In this document: positions 11,401 to 23,400 of the stretch, in pieces
Numbering within the stretch: position 1 is the stretch's first letter
How the letters are laid out: the number at the start of each line of letters is the position of its first letter
Origin: Amphiura filiformis
Lineage: Eukaryota > Echinodermata > Ophiuroidea > Amphilepidida > Amphiuridae
DNA length: 64,000 bases
Direction: 5' to 3'
Assembly (NCBI RefSeq): GCF_039555335.1
Contig: NC_092628.1
Coordinates: 37,408,965 to 37,472,964, forward strand
Notes under the pieces: generated by a model
Database searches by the model: none
Told to the model about the DNA's origin: nothing
The model's input: only the letters and a program-made list of their open reading frames with translations
Translations under genes and position numbers: made by a program

Positions 11401-14400
11401 AATCAGGGATAAGTTAATTATGATTTAGATCAGTTTAAGGGATCTAAAATGAGCATTTATTGCGTTTCGACAGTATTTTTGTGGGACATGAGAGCACCTC
11501 AGACCTATCGAATTGCATTTTGAATACTGAAGCCTGTCTTTCTGATATCAAATAATTTTCATTTTTTGAAAATCACAATATAATACAAATTTTATGACAA
11601 ATTATACAAATTTGATATTTTTCAATTTTTTGATATATAACAGTCCTCGAAGTAAATTATATAAATCTAATGACATATTCTTAAAGTGTATGTAGCAGGG
11701 AGGAAAAGCCGACGGTCAATTGCAAATTTTGACCTTTCATATTGAAGATATGGATTTTTTTCCCAAAAAGACCTAATTTTTTTTTTGGTGTTTTGGGAAA
11801 AAATCCATATCTTCAATAATTGAAAGGTCAAAATTTTCAATTGATCGTCGGCTTTTCATCCCACCTACATACACTTTAAGTATAAATCATCAGATTTATA
11901 AAGTTTACTTCAAGTACTGTTAAATATCAAAAATATCAATTTTTAATGATTTGTCATAAAATGTGTATTAAATTGCGAATTTCACAAAAATCAAAATTAT
12001 TTGATATCAGAATGACATTCTTCGTATTCAGAATGCATTTCGATATGTCTGATGTGCTCTAATGTCCCACAATAAATACTGTCCAAACGTTCATACCCCA
12101 TCCCTTAATGTAATTGTAGTTTAGTTGTGTGATGAAGATACAGTAGGGCATGAAATATACCATATCCTACACGTACATGTATGATATTTAAACAAAGAAG
12201 TCAGTCATTTTGATAAAGCTCCACCAACTGTCGTCTTGGGGGTAGAATTTTATTTCCTTGCGAGGATCTATTTTAATTCTGGTAACAACATTTTAAGAGA
12301 ATCGTTAGATTCTTTCCCCCATTAAGTGTACTAGTATGGGCTCAAGAAATAGAATCTCTTTAGATTTACACAAATCAGTTGAGGAGAATCTCTCTGAGAA
12401 TGAATTCTCATGAGCACCCTTCTTGATTCCACCTGAAACAATTATACTTTGATCAGCTTGTTATGCTTGTAATCAGTGGGGCCTTATAACATCAGCGGAT
12501 TAATATCAATATATTTTGAGAATTGTTTTGTGACATCTCCCCAGAACATCACATATTATTAATGCAAGCCCAATATGTGGCCTTTCTTTCTTTAACAAAC
12601 ACAACACCAGACAGGTCAACTATAACACTCTTAACTTGGGTCTACTTTTCGGCCTGTAGTGGTAAAAGCCTAACAATTCCCGCCGATTACGAGCTGATCA
12701 AACTATATGTGTCTTTTCTCTTTGCTTCTTTTGTATTACTTTTATCTTTTTCTTTTGTAGAGGTGTTCGATAACTACATGCAACAGGATGCCCATGAGTT
12801 CCTCATATACTTATTAAATACCATTGCAGATTTATTACAAGGTAATTAATGGTCAATACTTCATAATGGTTTTTCCATTTTTTTCTTGTTACCGTATTCA
12901 TTCCAATAAGCGCCTGGGCGCTTAACAAAGTCTTGGGTGGGCGCTTATTTTTTCCCTCGTTTACCTAATTTTTTCGTAAGGGGCATTTATTAGAGACAAA
13001 TTTACGTGTGTTATAAATGGGTTCTGAGACGTTCTAATAGCTTTTCTGACGCAGGAAATGTCTTGCAAGTTTACGCAGGACTTGTAGTCCTGCAGCTATT
13101 TCACTGTATCGACATCTATCTGTCACTTCAACATTAATGGTACCCTTTAGCAAATTGAAAATACCCTGGGTGGGCGCTTATTGGGGCATGGGCGCTTATT
13201 GGAGCGAATACGTGTACATCACTCAGGTTTCTACTAGAAACCAAAATATGTTGAACTGGAATATTTATGAGAAATTCACATGAAACATGTATCAACTGTT
13301 TGTAAAGAAAATGGCACAAAGTATATATGAAAAATTGCCAAGATGTGTTCTTGTGGAAAACAAAGAAGAAAATAAAATTGAAATGTTTGCACCCATAATG
13401 CATATTTTGACCTGTAGCACATCTTATCCAGTCCTTTCAAGTCATGTATAATGTATTTTCATCTTTGTATATTCACTTGAGCAGCAGAAAGACATGCAGA
13501 GAAGCAAGCAGCCAAAGCCAAAGTTGGTACACCAAATGGTTCGCTGATGAATGATAACAATAATAAACCTGAACCCACCTGGATCCATGAAATATTCCAA
13601 GGCACACTCACAAATGAAACAAGGTGTCTGTGTTGTGAAGCGGTGAGTACACTCACAAATGAAACAAAGTGTCTGTGTTGTGAAGGGGGTGAGTACACTC
13701 ACAAATGAAACAAGGTGTCTGTGTTGTGAAGGGTGAGTACACTCACAAATGAAACAAGGTGTCTGTGTTGTGAAGGGTGAGTACACTCACAAATGAAACA
13801 AGGTGTCTGTGTTGTGATGAGGTGAGTACACTCACAAATGAAACAAGGTGTCTGTGTTGTGAAGGGTGAGTACACTCACAAATGAAACAAGGTGTCTGTG
13901 TTGTGATGGGGTGAGTACACTCACAAATGAAACAAGGTGTCTGTGTTGTGAAGGGTGAGTACACTCACAAATGAAACAAGGTGTCTGTGTTGTGAAGGGG
14001 TGAGTACACTCACAAATGAAACAAGGTGTCTGTGTTGTGATGGGGTGAGTACACTCACAAATGAAACAAGGTGTCTGTGTTGTGAAGGGTGAGTACACTC
14101 ACAAATGAAACAAGGTGTCTGTGTTGTGAAGGGGTGAGTACACTCACAAATGAAACAAGGCGTATGTGTTGTGAAGGGTGAGTACACTCACAAATGAAAC
14201 AAGGTGTCTGTTGTGAAGCATGAGTACACTCAAAAATGAAACAAAGCGTATGTGTTGTGAAGGATGAGTACACTAACAAATGAAACAGCGTATGTGTTGT
14301 GAAGGGTGAGTACACTCACAAATGAAACAAAGTGTCTGTGTTGTGAAGGGGTGAGTACACTCACAAATTAAACAAGGTGTCTGTGTTGTGAAGGGGTGAG

Positions 14401-17400
14401 TACAACCACAAATGAAACAAAGCATATGTGTTGTGAAGGATGAGTACACTCAAAAATGAAACAAGGCGTATGTGTTGTGAAGGGTGAGTACACTCAAAAA
14501 TGAAACAAGGTGTCTGTGTTGTGAAGGGGTGAGTACAATCACAAATGAAACAGCGTATGTGTTGTGAAGGGTGAGTACACTCACAAATGAAACAAGGTGT
14601 CTGTGTTGTGATGGGGTGAGTACACTCACAAATGAAACAAGGTGTCTGTGTTGTGATGGGGTGAGTACACTCACAAATGAAACAAGGTGTCGGTGTTGTG
14701 AAGGGTGAGTACATTCACAAATGAAACAAGGTGTCTAAGTTGTGAAGGGGTGAGTACACTCACAAATTAAACAAAGCGTATGTGTTGTGAAGGGGTGAGT
14801 ACACTCACAAATGAAACAAGGTGTCTGTTGTGAAGGATGAGTACACTCACAAATGAAACAGCGTATGTGTTGTGAAGGGTGAGTACACTCACAAATGAAA
14901 CAAGGTGTCTGTGTTGTGAAGGATGAGTACACTCACAAATGAAACAGCGTATGTGTTGTGAAGGGGTGAGTACACTCACAAATGAAACAAGGTGTCTGTG
15001 TTGTGAAGGGGTGAGTACACTCACAAATGAAACAAGGTGTCTGTGTTGTGATGGGGTGAGTACACTCACAAATGAAACAAGGTGTCTGTGTTGTGATGGG
15101 GTGAGTACATTCACAAATGAAACAAGGTGTCTGTGTTGTGAAGGGGTGAGTACACCCACAAATGAAACAAGGTGTCTGTGTTGTGAAGGGTGAGTACACT
15201 CACAAATGAAACAAAGCGTATGTGTTGTGACGGGGTGAGTACACTCACAAATGAAACAAGGTGTCTGTTGTGATGGGGTGAGTACATTCACAAATGAAAC
15301 AAGGTGTCTGTGTTGTGAAGGGGTGAGTACACTCACAAATGAAACAAGGTGTCTGTGTTGTGAAGGGTGAGTACACTCACAAATGAAACAAAGCGTATGT
15401 GTTGTGAAGGGGTGAGTACACTCACAAATGAGTAAGGGGTGAGTACACTCACAAATGGACAAGGCATATTTTATTATGTAAAATGATATTACTATTTCTC
15501 TCTTCAGGTGAGCAGTAAAGATGAAGACTTCCTTGATCTTTCTGTAGACGTAGAACAGAACACATCTATTACACATTGTTTAAGGTATGTTGAATATGTT
15601 CTAAATTTCTGTGCAACAATATGATTGTCTACATGAGAGCACTTGTAAAAATGTAGTGTACAGTTTAACAATTGTTTTGTGAATATTATGTTCTGTTGTG
15701 GAAACACACAGAATCATCCATCATAAGTGAGTTACTGGTCCTTTGCTTTGATCTTGATTCTGTTAAGGGATCTAAAATGAGCGTTTATTGCGTTTCGACA
15801 GTATTTTTTGTGGGACATGAGAGCACCTCAGACCTATCGATTGCATTCTGAATACGAAGCATGTCTTTCTGATATCAAATAATTTTCATTTTTTGAAAAT
15901 CACAATATAATACAAATTTTATGACAAATTATAAAAATTTGATATTTTTCAAATTTTTGATATATAACAGTCCTCGGTAAATTATATAAATCTAATGACA
16001 TATTCTGAAAGTGTATGTAGCAGGGAGGAAAAGCCGACGGTCAATTGAAAATTTTGACCTTTCATATTGAAGATATGGATTTTTTCCCAAAAAAGACCTA
16101 ATTTTTTTTTGTGTTTTGGGGAAAAAATCCATATCTTCAATACGAAAGGTCAAAATTTTCAATTGATCGTCGGCTTTTCATCCCACCTACATACACTTTA
16201 AGTATAAATCATCAGATTTATTAGGTTTACTTCAAGTACTGTTAAATATCAAAAATATCAATTTTTAATGATTTGCCATAAAATGTGTATTAAATTGCGA
16301 ATTTCAAAAATCAAAATTATTTGATATCAGAATGACATTCTTCAGATTCAGAATGCAATTCGATATGTCTGATGTGCTCTAATGTCCCACAATAAATACT
16401 GTCCAAACGCTCATACCCCAGCCCTTAAGGTGTTGTGAAAGCACACAGAATCATCTGTCACAGGTAGGCTACTGACCCTGATCTTGATTTAGAAATATGG
16501 ATTTAAAAGATGTTACTGATGGGAGCTTTAATGACCAGATATCACATAGTACCAATGTTATAATACTTTAGATAGTTGTTTGAGTGAATAGATTTATGTC
16601 CGCGTTCTTGCTGAAAGTGTTGGTATTGTATGATATATATATAAAGTGTTTTTTATAACTGGATTTCAATAATATGTGACGCTAACATACATGTTTGAAA
16701 GTATTGGGTGGAGTATTAGACACCATCAATACACTCCATATATTTTCTAGCCGCTTCAAAGATTGATTGCTATAATAGTGTATGAAATAATATCAGTAAC
16801 TTCCTGCTTACTCATGAAATGCAAGAAAGTATCTATGGACTTGTGTCGTCCGACACAAGTCCAATCCATAGATATTTTCCTATATTTTTGGAGAATATCC
16901 AAGGATAACAATAATTGTATCCTTTAGTGAACTGGAATTTATATCTTTTGACTTCTTGGTCAACTTTGGTGAAGGATTTAAGTTTGATAATCATACTAAA
17001 AAGTCCAATGTTTCCGTTGCTTTTGATAACAGTGCAGCCATTGTGCAGGTGAAATACTTGTGCTTCTAAGAATACCATAACATATGTGACCTGCTGTGAC
17101 GAAACCCGCCATAAGTCGCACTCAGTCATATCGAGATACAGCGAGTCAAAGTTGGGAAAGGGGTGAAAAACCTTGCGAATTTTGTTTTTCAGTTTTTATT
17201 ATTTTTTGATTCCTTAATATGTTTATTTTAACCTACCATTGAAAATAAAATATTCTTTTATGTCTAAAGCACCCAAATCTAGCATTTTCTGAGCCAAACC
17301 AAGTCCTTTAAGATGTCATTTTACAACTTTAAAGCCATTTTTCTTGCATTTGTCTTTTCTTTTTGTGTCGCTTCCCCCCTTCCCATTGAAAGACCGTAGA

Positions 17401-20400
17401 ATAAGGACCACATGTCCCAGAAACATAATTTTGGTATTAAATGAAAGCTGAAGACCTATGCTAAATGATGACATCAAAAACTCAATTTTTCAAAATTAGT
17501 GACTTATGTCAGGATTTGTGGGAACAGGTCACATATAATACATGCGTGTGAAGAATAAGCAGGTAATGCAGATTTTTATCCAAGTGGTGTTTGACCAATG
17601 AGATTGCAAAATAATATAACATCAATTTAGGTTTTAGCTTGTAGAGATGGTGATAGGTTCACTGCTGAGATAAAAATTAAGATATATTTCTATACATGGT
17701 ATTGGTAAATGATGAAACATATTTGTAATCCATTTTGCTCCATCTATCTCTACAGAGGTTTTAGTAACACAGAGACATTGTGTCATGAATACAAGTACTA
17801 TTGTGAAAACTGCTGCAGTAAACAAGAGGCACAGAAAAGGTGAGTAGAAATAAGAAATAAAGAAGAGATACAATCATTTGTCAGCAAATTTTTGACATAT
17901 TTGTTCATAATACTATTACATTGTGTTTAATATTATGTACTACTGACATGTTGAAATAAATCAGCAAACTTTCCTGCATGTTGCTTTTGCATCACACATG
18001 TAGACATTTTATGGTTTGAGGGACTTGACGTGGCCAAGATCTTGATTCCCCAATTGATACTCCCAACCCAACTGCAGCCAAATTGGATATAAAATGACAT
18101 ATAAACTAATTTGAGTGTTTGTGAGTCCACAAATTGGAGAATCAAATGCTCACCTACCCTGCTTTGCACAAACCTAATTTTTGTACATAATAATAAAAGT
18201 ATTCTAATGCTAACATGATCACACATATCTTAGCTAGCCACCTGTCCACCCGTCATTTTGGATGAGCAGTTGACAGATGCTTGTTTGTTTGTTTGTTTTA
18301 TTTCTTCTTTAACCTGGGACACTCAATCAGTTGAAAATACAATTAATCATCTGTTCTTCCTTGAGGCCCAGGGATCAATACAACTTTTACATAATTACTC
18401 AAAAAGGTTTTTAAAATACTACATACATTCAAATACACAATATTAAAATTAAAATAATTAAAATTTAATTACAATGCTTACAAATATTTCAAATTATAAT
18501 GTAACTTTACATCAACATGTATAAAAAATACCATTAATATTACATAGACCTAATGTATTATACTTATACATCAATAAAAAAAAACATTATAAGATAAAAC
18601 AACCTATATACCAGCATAGCTAATAATTAATACCGGAACCAAACAATTTGATTGCACCAAATATCAAACTAAAAATTAATTTAATGTCAAAAATAAATAA
18701 ATTCAATATCAAAACTGATTGCTCAAAAAGTGTGATAAAGCATGATAGCACAGAAAAAATAATCTTGTTTTACAAAAAATAAATTTAAAAAGTCAAAACA
18801 TGAAACCAATTAAAGACTTACAATTTATGAATTATAAAATTATTGAGAGATGTATATTGTTTTGAAAGTTGCTGTGCTAATCGGGAGAGGCAATTTCAGT
18901 TTAGGATCTTAGCCCCTCTGAATAAGAATGAGCGTCTACCAGCTTCAGTTCTGGGTTTGAAATTTAATGCAATATTGCCATGGGCACTACCATGGTTAAG
19001 GTTTTAAAAATGTGCGTCCGTAATGACGCAAGTTTGCTGACGAGGTTGCAAAAACTTGCGTCCAGACAGATTTTGTGCGCCCATCTGAAATTCACGATTA
19101 TGACGATACACACGCATTCTCGGGTCTACACCTCATCAAATGTTGATTGTTAAAAAAAAATAAAAGTGCATTTTCGCCGTGATATTCCATCTCCATTCGC
19201 TATGATAATTTTTCTCATTTCTGTGTCAGTTTTGGTCCGAAACGTGGTCAAAAACAGGTGCAAAAACATGAGCAAAGTCTGTCAATCTTGAGCAATTTTA
19301 GTTCGTACTTTCACTTCCGCGTTTCTATTTTTAAATTAACGTGTTGTTGATGCTACAAAAACTAAAACACGTGCTGCCACAAATAATACGAAAAAGGGTT
19401 ATCATTTGGATTTTGTCTTTAAAATTGCTTTTATTCCTCGTAACAATAATACTAATAAAGGAAACCTAGATTATTTATGAGAAAATAAGCTTAAAATATT
19501 AAAAATTGAATATTGTCAGGTTGTGATAAATAATTAAATAAACACCGCACGTTAGCGGCACGTGCTTGATTGTAAACAAATCAATCGGGACTTCCCCAGG
19601 CCATGTGATCAAACAGCTGTACAGCGATCGTTCGGAAAGCATGCAAAAAGTGCACGATTTCCTGACGTTGCATTAACAAATATTGCAGAATTTACTTCAA
19701 TTCTCAGCAGGTGGGTCAAAATTTTGGGGCTTTTATTATCTTAAAAATATAAAAGAATAAAATTTCTTATTTTTATCATCAATTAATGATAAAATTACGA
19801 AGTTTTGTCTGCGTTCACATCGAAGTGACATGGACACAAAATACTTGATTAGCCATGTGAATTTGCGTCCAAATTTGTAAAATACACGTCTGGACGCAAT
19901 GACGCACACTAACAGGAAGCCTGCTACCACGTGTATTGTGACGATGACTGGTTTGCACAGAACAGAAGTAAAAATTGTTTGCATATACTTATAACAAAAA
20001 ATACATTTATAAGTTAAAAGACATAGTCTTGTCTAAGGTTGCTGAGAGGCTTCCATTTAAGTTTTTCCCTGATTAAAGAAGACTATGTCCTGACTGGAAC
20101 TTAAAGCAAAATGTATTTGAAGCTATCAGTTGGCTGTTGAAGCCTTGTTTAAAATGTTTGCAATGTCCAATTTGGATAAACAATGTGCTATTCCAATTGA
20201 AATCCATACACCCCTATGGAAGACATGACATTAATCTCAAATGGGTTAACATGAACGAGTAACCATTTGAAGTCTATACCTGCTGTGTGGGAGATTAAGG
20301 TTATGTTTTCCATCGGGGTGTATGGATATCAATTGGAATAGCCAATGGGATTCAAATAATGTGCAATTTCTAAGACACAGAATCAAACAGCCAGTAAATG

Positions 20401-23400
20401 AGCACATTGATTTTTTCAAATAAAATTTGGAACCGTAAGAAACCCTGAATAGCCCCGAACAGAAGCCCAGTTATTTAGCACATCAATCATCTACAGCAGG
20501 GTTCTCAATAGGCAGACCTGCAGGTCAGATCCGGCCCGCCGACAAATTGTGGTTGGTCCTTGAACAACTCTGAAATGTACAGTAAACAGAGGAAAATAAG
20601 GTGTATTGGCCATCAAACACATATCCATCTTTGAAATAATTTTGGCCCATGAGCAAATATATTGAGAACCATAGTGGTCAGTGCCGCCGACAAGGGGGTC
20701 TAAAATAAAGAAAACATACCTTAATGGCCCCATAAAAGCAAAGCAAAGAGACCACGGTGGGCCCTAACGTTCATTTTACTCCCGGGCCCGTAATGCTTCC
20801 TGGCGGAATTATGAATAAATGATATAGATCAGGTATATCATTATTCATAATTCCAGAAAAGTAAGCACAAATTGTGTATACCTGTTATTTTAATGTCAAA
20901 AAGAAAGTTCAGCAAACTATAACAAATATAGCAGGTATATCTCAAAATAACAAGTTGACTGTTAACATGTAATTTGGTTTCAGACACAGAATATGTCAAT
21001 ATTTTCCATCAAGTGGTTCCCATGGACACTGGTTAAATAACACAAATAATGTTTATTGTATTGTAATGATCCATTGACCCACATAGGTTAAAGTCCTAAA
21101 ATGAATGGTTCCTTACCAATAGGCTTACGCCTACTTAATTTTGAACAATGAAAATGTACAATGGTAGTTTTATGGTTACTGTGGAATTTTGGTGGCAATC
21201 CAACAGGTCCCATGTGAGGTGGCAATTACTATTTTGTTTATGGTGGGTTTTTTTATTATTTAAAAGCTACAGAATTTAAAAAACACCAGAATATCCATTA
21301 TTTTGGTAGCATCCATTTTGTTTTATGTTTTTTTTAAATATTTTAAAAAAGCTACAGAATTTAAAAAACACCATCATAGATAAAGTGTTGGTCTTTTCTT
21401 ATAGATGGTCAAATTGGGGGGAAAAGCCAACTACTGCAAACATGGCAAATGTTAAAACTAAAATCAGTTTTATAAACACAAAATCTGACATGTACAATGT
21501 ATCATAATGGTTGGACAAAAAAGTATTGCACACACACAGGAAAGAAGAACCACGCATCGCACCCTGGCATAATTTAACATGAAATTACAATGGAAGCATA
21601 ACGTGCATAGGGAGGTAAACAAGAGAAAAAACTGGTTATCTCCCTATGCATGTTATGTTTCCATTGTAATTTCATGTTAAATTGTGACCCGCTCTGACGA
21701 AACCCGCCATAAGTCGCACTCAGCCATTTTGAGATATGGCAAGTCAAAGTTGGGAAAGGGGTGAAAAACCGTGCAGATTTCGCTTTTCAGTTTTTATTAT
21801 TTTTGATTCATTAAGGGGTACTACACCCCTCGATAAATTTGTGTCTATTTTTGCATTTTTCTCAAAAACTAATAACACACTGGTAACAAAAGTTATGTAT
21901 ATTATACGGGCAAGGAATTCAATTACTACACTGGAATTTCAGTGACCCAAGACAAGCGGTTCGTTATTTATAATAAGAAATAAGGTACCGCTACGATGTA
22001 CCTCATTTTCTATCATATATACTGAACCGCCTGTCTTGAGTCACTGAAATTTCAGTGTAGTAATTGGATTCCTTGCCCCATATTATATACATAACTTTTG
22101 TTACCAGTGTCTTATTATTTTAGGAGAAAAATTGAAAAATAATCACAAATTTACCACAGGGGTGTAGTACCCCCTTAATATGTTTACTTTAACCTACCCT
22201 TGAAAACAAAATATTCTTTTATGTTCAAAGCACCCAAATCTAGAATTTTTTGAGCCAAACCAAGTCCTTAACATGTCAATTTACAACATTGAAGCCATTT
22301 TTCTTGCATTTGCCTTTTTTTTAGGTGTTGCTTCCCCCCTTCTCGTTGAAAAACCGTAGAATGAGGACCACATGTCCCAGAAACATAATTTTGGTATCAA
22401 ATGAAAGCTGGAGACCTATACTAAATGATGACATCAAAAACTCAATTTTCAAATTTAGTGACTTATGTCTGGTTTTGTGGGGTTGGTCACAATTGTGCTA
22501 GGGTGTGATGCATGGTTCTTCTTTCTCCTGTGTATTGATATATTAAGAAATACTTTTAAGCATCATTAATTTGATCTTGTGTGCAAGTTGGGAATGTTTG
22601 TATGTTCCAGGGTATGATGTGTAAGCCTCTTCCCTTGTTTGTATGCAGACACTTTGATTTTTTATCACCTTTCTCTGTTGCAGAATGCAAGTCAAGAAAC
22701 TGCCTCAAATATTAGCATTACATCTCAAACGGTTCAAATACATGGAGCAGTTACATCGGTATACCAAATTATCTTACAGAGTTGTGTTTCCATTAGAGTT
22801 AAGACTTATGAATACGGTAAGTTGACTTAATGGGCTATTCCTCTTGAAATCCGTACACCCCCTATTTAAGACTTGACCTTAATATTCCACACAGGGAGTG
22901 TGCATTTCAAATGGGTGTGTTCCATAGAGTGTGTATTGTTTTCAAATGGAATAGCCCAATATGGAATGGGATCAAGCAAAGTGAACTGTTTATCACTAAA
23001 ATCATGTTTATGCTCCAGTTTTTTTTTATATCGTTTTTAGCAATTCAAACAAATCATATCTCAAGGTATCCAGAAACCAAAATTCAATTCTTTAGAGTAA
23101 ATTGTCACTATATTGTTGTCTGTTGATTGGCAAGAATGTGAAATAGGGGACTTGATTTTGAAAACTACTCATTGTGTTTGATTGCTTTACATATCGTACG
23201 TAGCCTGTGCTGAGATTTGGATAAGTCTATTGCATAAGGTCAAAATAGAAAAGATTGTTTGCTTGTCGTCCACCGAACAATCCTAATCTGGAAAAAAGTG
23301 GGTTTTTTTGTTTTACTGTACAAATGAATACCGACCCTAATTTTGGAAATTCCAGAAGAAGTTTATTTCTTTTTTTCAACATTTTTAACATCCTGAAAAG

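Larger units (their letters stand above)
21533..22537. mobile_element. Outer foldback of the three-level nest
   Basis: Left arm at about 21533-21616 (CACACAGG...GAAGAACCACGCATCGCACC) matches the complement of 21637-21683 joined to 22491-22537, so the right arm was opened by the family C element. The unsplit foldback would be about 200 bp. Confidence 0.7.

Noticed and set aside
13485-13487. First of the two AGs at the exon 5 acceptor as main site
   Set aside because: It would add one codon; the second AG fits the conserved LLQE join better. Minor use cannot be excluded.
14939-15193. + strand frame repeating [15 protein letters not shown]
   Set aside because: It is a stretch of 45-bp units in phase; no path joins it in frame to exon 5, because TGA occurs in unit 2.
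13643-15465. CRISPR-like array
   Set aside because: Units are contiguous with no unique spacers, in a eukaryotic intron.
14767-15576. 269-codon open frame on the - strand with CFICECTHP repeats
   Set aside because: It is the complement of the exon-donor minisatellite; near 3n unit length keeps all frames open, and it ends across exon 6 of USP12/46.
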